Counted from the first letter of the stretch, positions 27,341-36,385 are shown. The stretch is DNA of 64,000 nucleotides from Zhongshania aquatica (GCF_027257955.1 NZ_JANZNQ010000002.1:248001-312000); one strand, 5' to 3'. A program made the numbers and translations. The notes: generated by a model not told the origin, from the sequence alone.

Positions 27341-27515
27341 TTTCATCTTCCGTCTTATTAGTGTTTTAAGGTAGAACACCGAGACCACATGGTTTATTCA
27401 TAATGCGTTGTTATGCTTTTACAGTATCTAGAGTACGCTTTAGGCAATAAATAAAGACTACAAAATCATTCATAAATATGATCGAATTTGCTCACTCGCT
27501 ATAGCCCTAAGAAAC
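27341..27515. promoter_or_regulatory. TonB-receptor upstream region with candidate regulator motif
   Basis: The gap between the second Rieske gene and the receptor contains TAAAGACTACAAAATCATTC at 27452-27471, followed by a short dyad TCATA-AA-TATGA. The motif recurs at 30266 and, with a two-base deletion, at 23734 in front of the AraC-type regulator and operon. Confidence 0.35.
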
Positions 27516-28619
27516 TCACCCACCACCGCCAAAAAGGCCTAGTTCTCTATCTTGGCAACGACTCTCAAGGGGTGGCAGCGCCAATCCCTCGGTGTGATGG
27601 ATTCCATTTACGGACTCTTGAATGGCAATAGCATCGTCACTCCCACGATAAAACTGCTTGTGCCAAATTCTCCCTGTATTGAAAGGACCATCACTCTTCA
27701 ACTGCAAAACTCGCAGCGCTGGCTTTTTATTTTTCCAAATACCAAAATCTGCGGCTAACGAATCAAGGGCGCCAGCTTGGAGTTGTCGAGCTTCGTTAAT
27801 GTCAATATCACTGGGTTGATCAACCCCACTATTAACCAATAAGCCATGCCACAATTTAACGCGACCATCTGTAACGGGCGTATTTGCGATTAGCTCGATA
27901 CTTTCAATGTCACCAAATCGTTGATGAGACAGCAACACTCCCGGCCCGGTATACCAAGTAGTGGTTTGCAACATAGCTTGATACTCCTTATGAAACCCGC
28001 CCTGACGCTGAATATAAATATGATCACGAAATTCGTTCTCAAAGTACTCGCAGGGCGCACCATGTGTCGGCCCCAAATGGCGCGCATCAGCCATATTGTC
28101 GATGATTTCTTGAGGGTGTACGTCTAATTCACCGAGATGATCCAGCTCCCAATGTATCCATTGTGGCTGCTGCCACTGCGCTAAATGTGGCGCTCTATAG
28201 GAAGGCCCCGCGCCTGCGTGATCATGCCACATCCATATACAGCCTAAGGACTCATGAACAGGATAGCTCTTAAGTCGGGCTGAGCGAGGTTTAGGCCCGT
28301 CGAAATAAGGAATATCGTCGCACACGCCGTCAGCACCAAAACGCCAGCCATGATAGGGGCAGCGAATCGAGTCACCTTCGATCTGAGCACCATCTTTTGC
28401 GATCACAGCGCTATCGCCGGCCGCAATATGGCATTGCATGTGTGGACAGTGTGCATCCAATAAAATCGGGGTACCGCTCTCACCCCGGTATAAAGCTAAA
28501 TCCTTATCAAAGAAGTGCAAGGCTAGCGGTTTGTGATTCAACTCACTTGCTTCTGCAATCAAAAACCACCCGCGAGGGAATTGCTCTGGTCCCAGACCGT
28601 AATCTTGTGTCGTTGCCAT
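27516..28619 (-). CDS. Rieske [2Fe-2S] oxygenase (second copy, KshA-like)
   Basis: Rieske ligands are CPHMQCHIAAG and CPYHGWRFGADGVC; the mononuclear iron site is DNMADARHLGPTH, which fits D-x3-D-x2-H-x4-H. The order PYF-DGPKPRSARLKSYPV after the cluster is like that of the oxygenase at 21346, so the two are paralogues of moderate similarity. ATG 28619 has AGGAG upstream, and the gene lies 9 bases after the SDR at 28629. It lacks a linked reductase. Hydroxylation or desaturation of a polycyclic substrate is likely. Confidence 0.92.
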   Translation of the reverse strand: MATTQDYGLGPEQFPRGWFLIAEASELNHKPLALHFFDKDLALYRGESGTPILLDAHCPHMQCHIAAGDSAVIAKDGAQIEGDSIRCPYHGWRFGADGVCDDIPYFDGPKPRSARLKSYPVHESLGCIWMWHDHAGAGPSYRAPHLAQWQQPQWIHWELDHLGELDVHPQEIIDNMADARHLGPTHGAPCEYFENEFRDHIYIQRQGGFHKEYQAMLQTTTWYTGPGVLLSHQRFGDIESIELIANTPVTDGRVKLWHGLLVNSGVDQPSDIDINEARQLQAGALDSLAADFGIWKNKKPALRVLQLKSDGPFNTGRIWHKQFYRGSDDAIAIQESVNGIHHTEGLALPPLESRCQDRELGLFGGGG

Positions 28620-28628
28620 TGCGATCTC

Positions 28629-29390
28629 CTAGTAGCTATCGGGTCTAAACATGGCGTCATGACCGCCATCGACATATAAAATTGAGCCCGTTACAAAGCT
28701 CGCCTCATTGCTTAATAAAAAGCCGATAGCCTGCGCTATATCGCGGGTCTCACCAGCACGCCCAAGCGGAATAGTCGATAGAAACTCCGCAATAGCCTTG
28801 CCGTACTCTGGATGATTTTCAGCATCAGCAGTCATTGCGGTTCGGGTATAACCGGGCGCCACAGCGTTTAAACGAATACCGCGGCGTGCATAGTCCGGCG
28901 CATTGCGGCGCATCCATTTTGATATTGCCTGCTTGGCGCCACTATATGCACCATGCCCAGTGATTTTGAGTAGACTTTCCGCGATGCCATTTCGATCAGC
29001 TGCTAGCAAAGCATTGACGTAGTCCATTTCAGTTGACTGCGATGCCGAGTTAGACGACACCAATACCACCGCTCCAGACTTCATCGCTAACAAATCGCCA
29101 AGCCCTATTACCAAGTCGATTGAACCAAAGTAATTTACCTGTGGAATGGCGCTTACATCGCTAAACGTACTTCCCACGCCAGCACAACATACCAATCCAT
29201 CAAGTCCGCTTTTGGCAAGCGCTCTACACTGCGCCACCGCATTTTCTCGACCGGATGGGGTCACCAAATCCGCATTTATCTGCGCGCTAATCCTGTCCAG
29301 ACCAATCACCGTTTCACCATCGTCAATCAAGCGTTGGCAGACTGCTGCGCCTATTCCCGACGAGGCACCACTCACTATATACAGCCCCAT
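28629..29390 (-). CDS. SDR of the HsdA (3-alpha-hydroxysteroid dehydrogenase)-like group
   Basis: The protein starts GLYIVSGASSGIGAAVCQRL, has a short acidic strand end (LDRISAQINADL) and skips the long central insert as HsdA does: GLDGLVCCAGVG, then VNYFGSIDLVIGL and YSGAK. The C-terminus DGGHDAMFRPDSY resembles the HsdA ending (DGGIDAVMRPTQF, from memory of Comamonas HsdA). HsdA interconverts 3-alpha-hydroxy and 3-keto steroids. A paralogue with DGGHDAMLRPDQF sits at the right edge of the window. Specificity for steroids is plausible, not proven; coniferyl-alcohol-type dehydrogenases share the pattern. Confidence 0.9.
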   Translation of the reverse strand: MGLYIVSGASSGIGAAVCQRLIDDGETVIGLDRISAQINADLVTPSGRENAVAQCRALAKSGLDGLVCCAGVGSTFSDVSAIPQVNYFGSIDLVIGLGDLLAMKSGAVVLVSSNSASQSTEMDYVNALLAADRNGIAESLLKITGHGAYSGAKQAISKWMRRNAPDYARRGIRLNAVAPGYTRTAMTADAENHPEYGKAIAEFLSTIPLGRAGETRDIAQAIGFLLSNEASFVTGSILYVDGGHDAMFRPDSY

Positions 29391-29450
29391 ACTATTTCCT
29401 TCTGTCGCTGAATGACGGCGCCAAAACTGAACGCCGTATTCAGGGAATAT

Positions 29451-30227
29451 TTAACCCAAAAACGCTTGTCCGCCATCCAAGCCAATAGTCTGGCCATTTA
29501 CATACCGGCAGGCATCACTGCACAGCATGGCGACGAAGTCACCGATGTCTTCTTTGCATTCACCAATGCGGCGCAGTGGGATCGTTGCGATAAATTCCGC
29601 CGCTTCTTCAGGCCTGCTTTCGGTCCAGCACGCTAAGCCCGGAGACATTGCATGGGGCATAATCACATTGCAGCGAATCCCCTCGGCGCCCCATTCACAT
29701 GCCGCCGCGCGGCTTAATGATCGCGTTGCTTCTTTTACCGCCGCATACGCGCCATAGCCGCTCATGTCCCAGCGCTTTGCTGCAGAGGACGCCAAATTAA
29801 TAATCACGCCGTCGCCGCGAAGATGGGGATAACATAATTTCATTAATCTCAGTGTTGCCATCGGGCCGGACTGCCATCCCGCCTCGATCTTACTTTCGTC
29901 AACATCTAGCAAGCTTCCTAGCGGCACTTCCTGCGCGTTATTCACCAAAATATTGATGCCGCCATACTCCGCAACTGCGGTGCTTACCGCCTGTGCCAGT
30001 TCTTCACTATTCTTAACATCAAGCGAAATTACTAATCCGCTACCCCCCATTTCGCTTATCACGGCCAAGGTCGCGTTAAGCTTTTCCAAGCTGCGTCCTA
30101 ATAAGACGACACTCGCCCCGCTGGCTGCCAGCGAAAGCGCGATACCTCGGCCGACTCCCTGGCCAGCACCACTTACAATGGCCGTTTTATTTTTCAAGTT
30201 TTGCAATGTCACCACCACCTTTAGCAT
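29451..30227 (-). CDS. SDR family oxidoreductase
   Basis: A classical SDR of about 250 residues: SGAGQGVGRGIAL, VNNAQEVPLG, NLASSAAKRW, YAAVK and GLDGGQAFLG at the end. LLGRSLEKL after strand two favours NADP(H). It is most like the SDR at 16634. Start is uncertain: ATG 30227 has AAGG immediately before it, while TTG or GTG codons a few residues in have better spacing. It leads the three-gene operon SDR-SDR-Rieske and is divergent from the luciferase-like gene. Confidence 0.9.
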   Translation of the reverse strand: MLKVVVTLQNLKNKTAIVSGAGQGVGRGIALSLAASGASVVLLGRSLEKLNATLAVISEMGGSGLVISLDVKNSEELAQAVSTAVAEYGGINILVNNAQEVPLGSLLDVDESKIEAGWQSGPMATLRLMKLCYPHLRGDGVIINLASSAAKRWDMSGYGAYAAVKEATRSLSRAAACEWGAEGIRCNVIMPHAMSPGLACWTESRPEEAAEFIATIPLRRIGECKEDIGDFVAMLCSDACRYVNGQTIGLDGGQAFLG

Positions 30228-30454
30228 CCTTATTTAAGAATGATGGTAGCTCTGCAGCGGAAAGATAAAGACAACAAAACCAACTGGATTTATAGACATT
30301 TTCGCCAACGCGGTTGGCCTGACTCATATTGCTTACGAAATTGACTTGAAACGTGCTAAGCGCCGCCGCAAAGAGAAAATAGAATGCCTGTATCCGCTTA
30401 TCGCTCCGAGTACGAATGCAAATCCATCCTAAGCGGCATTTTTTGGGGAATATA
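30228..30454. promoter_or_regulatory. Divergent control region with motif shared with the TonB-receptor promoter
   Basis: The 227-base gap carries TAAAGACAACAAAACC at 30266-30281. Upstream of the TonB receptor, TAAAGACTACAAAATC occurs at 27452-27467, identical at 14 of 16 positions. GGGGA 7 bases before ATG 30455 is a strong ribosome site for the luciferase-like gene. A shared regulator is inferred. Confidence 0.35.
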
Positions 30455-31321
30455 ATGAGATTTAGCTACAACCCAAGCATGTGCGAATTTTCGCAATATT
30501 TGCCTTTAACCATTGCCGCAGAAGAAGCTGGCTTTCACAGTGTTTCCTTTCCTGACAGCCTTTGCTATCCAGAGCACTCGTCCTCTGAGTATCCCTACAA
30601 CGACAGTGGCTCACGTGAATTTTTGAAGGACTTACCCTTCGCAGATGCGCTGGTGATGATTCCCTATCTTGCCGCACGCACGTCGAAAATTCGTTTTAAT
30701 ACCGCCGTTTATAAACTGGCCGTGCGCCAGCCAGTTGTTGTTGCAAAACAACTATCTACCCTTGCGGTCATTACCGGCGGTCGATTCGATTTTGGTGTCG
30801 GTCTCAGCCCATGGCCAGAGGATTTCGAGGCCTGTCAGATACCATGGGAAAAGCGCGGGCAGCGCTTTGATGACCAAATTCATATTATTAGAGCTCTACT
30901 GTCCGGTGAGTTTTTTTCTTACCAAGGCAAACAGCTTTCCATCGCGAGCTTAAAATTGTGCCCAGTCCCAGCAGAACCGGTTCCGATATTGATTGGTGGG
31001 CATTCTGATGCAGCCCTGCGACGCGCCGCAATGTTGGGCGACGGTTGGATAGGCGCTGGCGCAAGCGCTGAGGAATACCGCGGTTTAATCGATAAACTCC
31101 ATAGTTACCGAAAAGAAGCTCAAAGAGATCATCTACCGTTTGCTATCCACGTGAGCTCTATCGATGCCTATACCCAGAACGGCCAAGATACGCTTGCTGA
31201 AATAGGCGTAGACGAATGTCATATTGCTTTCCGAAATGCCTACTCTGGCAAACCAGACACACAAAGCGTCGAGCAAAAAATTGTCCAACTACATGATTTC
31301 GCGAACCAATTTATACGCTAA
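30455..31321 (+). CDS. Luciferase-like (LLM) flavin- or F420-dependent oxidoreductase
   Basis: The product of about 288 residues is a luciferase-like TIM-barrel: MRFSYNPSMCEFSQYLPLTIAAEEAGFHSVSFPD, then RTSKIRFNTAVYKLAVRQPVVVAKQLSTL, GGRFDFGVGLSPWPEDFEA and PILIGGHSDAALRRAAMLGDGWIG. These are the standard family blocks. Enzymes of this class use FMNH2 or F420 to oxygenate or reduce ketones, thiols and others; the cofactor is not clear here. ATG 30455 with GGGGA upstream is chosen over 30416. It is divergent from the SDR-SDR-Rieske operon and probably belongs to the same pathway. Confidence 0.88.
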   Translation: MRFSYNPSMCEFSQYLPLTIAAEEAGFHSVSFPDSLCYPEHSSSEYPYNDSGSREFLKDLPFADALVMIPYLAARTSKIRFNTAVYKLAVRQPVVVAKQLSTLAVITGGRFDFGVGLSPWPEDFEACQIPWEKRGQRFDDQIHIIRALLSGEFFSYQGKQLSIASLKLCPVPAEPVPILIGGHSDAALRRAAMLGDGWIGAGASAEEYRGLIDKLHSYRKEAQRDHLPFAIHVSSIDAYTQNGQDTLAEIGVDECHIAFRNAYSGKPDTQSVEQKIVQLHDFANQFIR

Positions 31322-31347
31322 AACAGCCAAACCGAGTCCCTGAGTCC

Positions 31348-31404
31348 CGTAGCGAGTATGCGTTATCGCTACGTCTTTCCGCCGATCTCCGTCGGCGGTT
31401 TTTT
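31348..31404 (+). terminator. Intrinsic terminator after the luciferase-like gene
   Basis: Two hairpins lie in series: CGTAGCGA (31348-31355) / TCGCTACG (31366-31373), and CCGCCGA (31379-31385) / TCGGCGG (31392-31398) followed by six T at 31399-31404. The second is a textbook intrinsic terminator. Confidence 0.88.
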
Positions 31405-31533
31405 CCCGCACATCTCTGAATAACGACAGGTCAGCCTGTACAAAAAACACACAATTTTTGGGATAGTCCTGCAATTATTATGGTCTGTGCTAGGGTAGAC
31501 AGTATTTAGCTACCTTGGCCAAAGGAGTTTGCA

Positions 31534-34173
31534 ATGCAATCAACCGACCATCTGCGCACCACACTGACAGTTGACGGCACAGACTACGACTATTTCGATA
31601 TCAACAAATTAGGTGATGACCGCCTATCACAACTACCAAAATCGCTGAAAATACTGCTGGAAAATCAACTGCGTCATTTTGACGGCGACTCAGTCAATGC
31701 AGATATTATTGTCGCTTTCTCACGCTGGTTAGATAAACCCGATGGCGGAGAAGACCTAAACTTTTCACCAGCACGGGTACTGATGCAGGATTTTACCGGT
31801 GTTCCCGCCATTGTCGATTTAGCCGCCATGCGTGATGCCGTGGCCAAGCGCGGTGGCGATGTATCTGCCATTAACCCGCAGATTCCTGTGCATTTAGTCA
31901 TTGACCACTCAGTCACGGTTGATCAGTTCGGATCACCCCAAGCCTTTGGCGAAAATGTGGCCAACGAAATGGCGCGCAACGATGAACGCTATCGCTTTTT
32001 AAAGTGGGGCCAGTCGGCATTCAAAAATTTCAATGTGGTGCCGCCAGGCACCGGTATATGCCATCAGGTCAACCTTGAGTACTTGGCTAAGGTGGTTTGG
32101 CAAAATGACGCAGGCGTGGTCTACCCCGATACGGTGCTGGGCACCGACAGCCACACCCCGATGGTAAATGGTTTGGGTGTATTAGGCTGGGGCGTCGGCG
32201 GTATTGAGGCCGAAGCCGCGCTGCTGGGACAACCCTATTCAATGATGCTGCCACAGGTAGTTGGCTTTGAATTAAACGGTAAATTAAAAGACGGCGTGAC
32301 CGCCACAGACTTAGTATTGACCGTTGTACAAATTCTGCGCCAAGAGGGCGTCGTCGGAAAATTCGTAGAATTTTATGGCGACGGCTTGGCCGAATTAAGC
32401 GTTGCTGATCGTGCAACCATCGCCAATATGGCACCAGAGTACGGCGCAACCTGCGGCTACTTCCCTGTTGATGAGGCCACCCTCGCCTATATGAAGCTGA
32501 CCGGACGCGCCAGCGAGAATATCGCGCTCACCGAAGCCTATTGCAAAGCCCAAGGAATGTGGCGAAATGCCGGCGATCAACCTACATTTACCCGCACCGT
32601 CAAACTCGACTTAAACACCGTAGAGACAAGCTTAGCTGGCCCAAGTCGGCCACAAGATCGAGTAGCGCTGGGTGATTTAGGCCAAGCCATGCGTGACTAC
32701 TTAAAAGCAAATGATAGAGATGTAAACGAAACGGCAAAAATCCCTGATATGAATCTAAAACTTCATCACGGCGATGTCGTTTTAGCAGCCATTACCAGCT
32801 GCACAAATACGTCTAATCCAGACGTGATGATTGCCGCCGGATTGCTTGCACGCAAAGCCCGCGAACGGGGACTTCGTGTTAAGCCATGGGTGAAGACTTC
32901 TTTAGCACCAGGTTCAAAAGTCGTCAGCAAATATTTGACGGACAGCGGCCTACAGGAGGATTTAAATTCGCTGGGATTTGATCTTGTCGGCTATGGTTGC
33001 ACTACCTGTATTGGCAACTCAGGTCCGCTGCCGGATCCTGTCGCCACCGCCATCGACAGCAAAGATATGGTGGTATCTGCACTGCTGTCTGGCAATCGTA
33101 ATTTCGACGGACGCATACATCCGCAAGTTAAGGCGAGCTGGTTGGCATCTCCCCCGCTCGTTGTTGCTTATGCACTCGCTGGAAGCACCTTGCTGAATAT
33201 GCAAGAGGATCCACTAGGTACCGACAGCAACGATATGCCGGTGTATCTAAAAGACCTCTGGCCAAGCAATGAAGAAATACATGAGATTCGCAAAATAGTC
33301 AGCGGCAGCATGTATCGCGACGCCTACGATGATGTGTATCTCGGCACCGAAGAATGGCAGGCCATAGAAGTTGAAAAAACCGACACTTATCAATGGCAGA
33401 CAGATTCTAGCTATATTCGCTTACCTAGCTTTTTTGAATCGCCCTCATTCGCTGGGGAGGAATTCCCTACCCTGCGTGGCGCGAGAATCCTCGGATTATT
33501 TGGCGACACCATCACCACCGATCATATTTCTCCAGCAGGAAAAATTGCGGCAGACAGTCCCGCAAGTCACTACCTGCAAAGCTTGGGCGTCGCACCGGAT
33601 GATTTCAACTCCTACGGATCGCGCCGTGGCAACCATGAAGTGATGGTACGCGGCACCTTTGCCAATACGCGGCTTCGCAATAAACTCGTCGATCGCGAGG
33701 GCGGCTATACCCTATCGCCTGACGGCAAGAGCGTGATTCCAATCTATAAAGCCGCAATGAAATACCTAGAAAGCAAAACACCGCTGGTGGTGGTTGCCGG
33801 TAAGCAATACGGCACTGGCTCCAGTCGTGACTGGGCGGCAAAAGGCACATTATTACTCGGTATAAAGGCGGTGGTTGCAGAAAGCTTTGAGCGTATCCAT
33901 CGTTCGAATCTGATCGGTATGGGAGTAATGCCGGTCGAGTTCGACAAAGAAATTCCGCAAGAAATGCTAGACCTTCAGGGCGACGAATACGTCGATATTG
34001 TGGCGTGTGAAGCTACACTTTCGCCAAAGCAAAAGGTCAGAATAGTGCTCTCACGAAACGACGGTAGCCGTCACGAAGTATTGGGAACACTGCGGATAGA
34101 CACGCGAGAAGAGATGTCTTACTTTCGTCACGGTGGCATTTTGCAGTATGTTCTTGCAGAGTTGGCTGAATAG
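31534..34173 (+). CDS. acnA: Aconitate hydratase AcnA
   Basis: Isomerises citrate and isocitrate in the TCA cycle via a [4Fe-4S] cluster. The 879-residue protein is full length for the AcnA/IRP type. GTDSHTPMVNGLGVLGWGVGG, the cluster ligands in TSCTNTSNP and GCTTCIGNSGPL, and the swivelling domain YGSRRGNHEVMVRGTFAN with GTGSSRDWAAKGT are all intact. ATG 31534 has AAAGGAG upstream. It is monocistronic; a weak hairpin follows the stop. Confidence 0.97.
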   Translation: MQSTDHLRTTLTVDGTDYDYFDINKLGDDRLSQLPKSLKILLENQLRHFDGDSVNADIIVAFSRWLDKPDGGEDLNFSPARVLMQDFTGVPAIVDLAAMRDAVAKRGGDVSAINPQIPVHLVIDHSVTVDQFGSPQAFGENVANEMARNDERYRFLKWGQSAFKNFNVVPPGTGICHQVNLEYLAKVVWQNDAGVVYPDTVLGTDSHTPMVNGLGVLGWGVGGIEAEAALLGQPYSMMLPQVVGFELNGKLKDGVTATDLVLTVVQILRQEGVVGKFVEFYGDGLAELSVADRATIANMAPEYGATCGYFPVDEATLAYMKLTGRASENIALTEAYCKAQGMWRNAGDQPTFTRTVKLDLNTVETSLAGPSRPQDRVALGDLGQAMRDYLKANDRDVNETAKIPDMNLKLHHGDVVLAAITSCTNTSNPDVMIAAGLLARKARERGLRVKPWVKTSLAPGSKVVSKYLTDSGLQEDLNSLGFDLVGYGCTTCIGNSGPLPDPVATAIDSKDMVVSALLSGNRNFDGRIHPQVKASWLASPPLVVAYALAGSTLLNMQEDPLGTDSNDMPVYLKDLWPSNEEIHEIRKIVSGSMYRDAYDDVYLGTEEWQAIEVEKTDTYQWQTDSSYIRLPSFFESPSFAGEEFPTLRGARILGLFGDTITTDHISPAGKIAADSPASHYLQSLGVAPDDFNSYGSRRGNHEVMVRGTFANTRLRNKLVDREGGYTLSPDGKSVIPIYKAAMKYLESKTPLVVVAGKQYGTGSSRDWAAKGTLLLGIKAVVAESFERIHRSNLIGMGVMPVEFDKEIPQEMLDLQGDEYVDIVACEATLSPKQKVRIVLSRNDGSRHEVLGTLRIDTREEMSYFRHGGILQYVLAELAE

Positions 34174-34185
34174 TTTTGTGGGAAA

Positions 34186-34221
34186 CACGGCGGCTTCCTC
34201 TAGTTTTTAAATGCCGCCGTG
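34186..34221 (+). terminator. Probable terminator hairpin after acnA
   Basis: A perfect nine-base stem CACGGCGGC (34186-34194) / GCCGCCGTG (34213-34221) starts 13 bases after the acnA stop. The T-tract after it is poor, although the loop contains TTTTT, so efficiency is uncertain. Confidence 0.6.
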
Positions 34222-34325
34222 ATTACATTAATTCCCATGAAAGTCGCTCAACGCTGGATTCTCGCTAGCAAAGATACGCAACTCAGTGACATACTGACTG
34301 CGGAATATAATACGGAGCATGGTGT

Positions 34326-34673
34326 ATGAAAATTCATGTCGAGGTGGAAATAAGCCCAGAAGAAATGCGTCGTTTGGTTGGGCTTCCAGACGCTCAGCCA
34401 CTCTGGGATGCGGTATACAAACGTATCGGTGAAGGCGACTCAGAAATGATTCAGCAAATGGCCAAAACGGCATTTACTGAGGGCATGAAAACCATCGATT
34501 TATCGGCGCGGGTACTTAAGTCTCTCAGTGGCTTTGCAACTAGTCGCAAGGCCGCCGATAAAACCGCAGCGGAAACAAAGTCATCGACCACAAGCGACGA
34601 AAAAGCTCCAAAACCAGCGGCTAGTAAAGCTGCTCCCACCCGCCGCAGCGCGTCCAGTAAAAGTAAAACTTAA
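34326..34673 (+). CDS. Small conserved protein (DUF6489-like)
   Basis: The 115-residue protein starts MKIHVEVEISPEEMRRLVGLPDAQPLWDAV, a pattern I associate with DUF6489, then a helical part ending with ARVLKSLSGFA, and a low-complexity Lys/Ala/Thr/Ser tail from about residue 78 (rich in AAETKSS, PKPAASKAAP). The first domain is acidic and the tail basic. It lies 33 bases before the GNAT-nitrilase gene and is probably cotranscribed. Function is unknown. The family assignment is tentative. Confidence 0.72.
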   Translation: MKIHVEVEISPEEMRRLVGLPDAQPLWDAVYKRIGEGDSEMIQQMAKTAFTEGMKTIDLSARVLKSLSGFATSRKAADKTAAETKSSTTSDEKAPKPAASKAAPTRRSASSKSKT

Positions 34674-34706
34674 TCGCTACTCTCGCCCAAACTAGAGAAC
34701 GTTACC

Positions 34707-36293
34707 ATGGCAAATACAACCGCGGGCAGCAAAAATATTGCTGCCTCTGGCAAAGTCCTGCGGGTTCGCACCGCAACACTGGCAGATATACCGGCAATTG
34801 CAGCGCTATCTAAGCGCGTCTACACCGGCACTGGTATTGACCCTTACTCTCGCGCTGAATTACGCGGCCAACTTAATAATTTCGCTGAGGGGAAATTCGC
34901 AGTCACCCTAGACGAAGAAATTGTCGGCTATTGCGCGACCTTTCGAGTCAGCGGCGAGGTCTGCTTAAGACCACACAGCTGGGCGTCTATTACAGCAAAT
35001 GGCTACGGCACCCGACATGACCCCGAAGGGGAATGGCTATACGGTATGGAGGTGTGCGTAGACAGCAGCGTTCGCGGCTACCGTATTGGTCAGCGGCTCT
35101 ACAATGCCCGTAAAAAATTGTGTGAAGAACTCGGCTTAAAAGGCATTGTTTTTGTTGGTCGCCTACCAAGTTTGGCGCGACGCATTAAAAAATATGGCAC
35201 CGCCGAAAACTACCTGGACGCCGTGGTAAATCAAAGAACGCGGGACCCAGTATTGTCGTTCCAGCTCCGCAATGATTTTGAAGTCATCGACCTCATGCCA
35301 AACTATTTGGTCGATGACAAAGACTCAATGGGTTATGGCGTGCATCTGGTATGGCACAACCCGAAAGTTGAAACTGCCGCGAATGTCGCGCACACAAAAC
35401 GTCATGGTGGTCGTCAACCAGACACTGTCAGGGTGGGCACGGTGCAATATATGCAGCGGCGCGTGACCTCATTCGTCGAGTTCATGTCTTTCATCGAATA
35501 CTTTGTCGACGTGGTTGCCGACTACAAAGGCGACTTTGTGGTATTCCCGGAGCTCATCACCCTGCAGTTGCTGTCTATCGAAGATCAAGAGTTAACACCG
35601 ATTCAGTCTATCGAAGCACTGACCAAATATACGCCTCGCTACGTTGAAGCGATGCAAGACTTAGCCGTGCGATACAACATCAATATCATTGGTGGATCGC
35701 ACCCTACTCGCGTCGCCAACGGCAGGGTTGAAAATATCTCCTACGTCTTCCATCGCGACGGACGCGTCGATGAGCAGGCGAAAATTCACCCCACGCCAAA
35801 TGAGGTGTATTGGTGGAATATTGAAGGTGGCAACGAGTTACAAGTTATCGATACCGATTGCGGCCCCATCGGCGTGTTAATTTGCTACGACTCTGAATTC
35901 CCAGAGCTTGGTCGTCACTTGGTAGATCAGGGCGCGGAAATTCTGTTTGTGCCTTTCTGTACCGACGAGCGCCAAAGCTATATGCGAGTGCGCTATAGCT
36001 GTCAGGCTAGAGCCGTTGAAAATCAGGTCTATGTGGTTATGTCTGGCAATGTCGGCAACTTACCCAACGTGGCCAATATGGATATTCAATACGCGCAGAG
36101 TTGCATTCTCACACCGTGTGACTTCCATTTTGCCCGTGATGGTATCGCCGCCGACACCACCCCGAATGTGGAAACCGTGGCCATTGCTGATTTGCGTCCT
36201 GAATCTTTACGGATAGCTCGCAACAGCGGCACGGTGCAGAACTTACGTGATCGCCGTCACGACCTTTATCAAATGAAATGGCGGGGGAATTAA
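34707..36293 (+). CDS. GNAT acetyltransferase-carbon-nitrogen hydrolase fusion protein
   Basis: Residues about 17-200 form a GNAT N-acetyltransferase (RVRTATLADIPAIAALSKRVY; VRGYRIGQRLYNARKKLCEELGLKGI as the acetyl-CoA region). Residues about 240-520 form a nitrilase-superfamily hydrolase with the catalytic Glu in FPELI, Lys in AKIHPTPNE and Cys in GVLICYDSEFPE. The fusion is a recognised architecture in proteobacteria, but its substrate is not settled. A coupled acylation and amide hydrolysis is the natural inference. It is monocistronic or paired with the DUF6489-like gene. Confidence 0.93.
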   Translation: MANTTAGSKNIAASGKVLRVRTATLADIPAIAALSKRVYTGTGIDPYSRAELRGQLNNFAEGKFAVTLDEEIVGYCATFRVSGEVCLRPHSWASITANGYGTRHDPEGEWLYGMEVCVDSSVRGYRIGQRLYNARKKLCEELGLKGIVFVGRLPSLARRIKKYGTAENYLDAVVNQRTRDPVLSFQLRNDFEVIDLMPNYLVDDKDSMGYGVHLVWHNPKVETAANVAHTKRHGGRQPDTVRVGTVQYMQRRVTSFVEFMSFIEYFVDVVADYKGDFVVFPELITLQLLSIEDQELTPIQSIEALTKYTPRYVEAMQDLAVRYNINIIGGSHPTRVANGRVENISYVFHRDGRVDEQAKIHPTPNEVYWWNIEGGNELQVIDTDCGPIGVLICYDSEFPELGRHLVDQGAEILFVPFCTDERQSYMRVRYSCQARAVENQVYVVMSGNVGNLPNVANMDIQYAQSCILTPCDFHFARDGIAADTTPNVETVAIADLRPESLRIARNSGTVQNLRDRRHDLYQMKWRGN

Positions 36294-36309
36294 TAGCAAA
36301 ACGCTGAAT

Positions 36310-36367
36310 GGGAGACGGGAAACGCTACAAAATCGAAAGCCCGGTTTCTTTGCATTTTCCGTCTCCC
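36310..36367. terminator. Inverted repeat in convergent gap (probable bidirectional terminator)
   Basis: GGGAGACGG (36310-36318) pairs with CCGTCTCCC (36359-36367), with AAA/TTT next to the stem. An inner GAAA/TTTC stem is present in the loop. It lies between the convergent GNAT-nitrilase and msrA genes. The long loop is unlike a classical terminator. Confidence 0.5.
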
Positions 36368-36385
36368 GTCAAGCATCTCCCTCCT

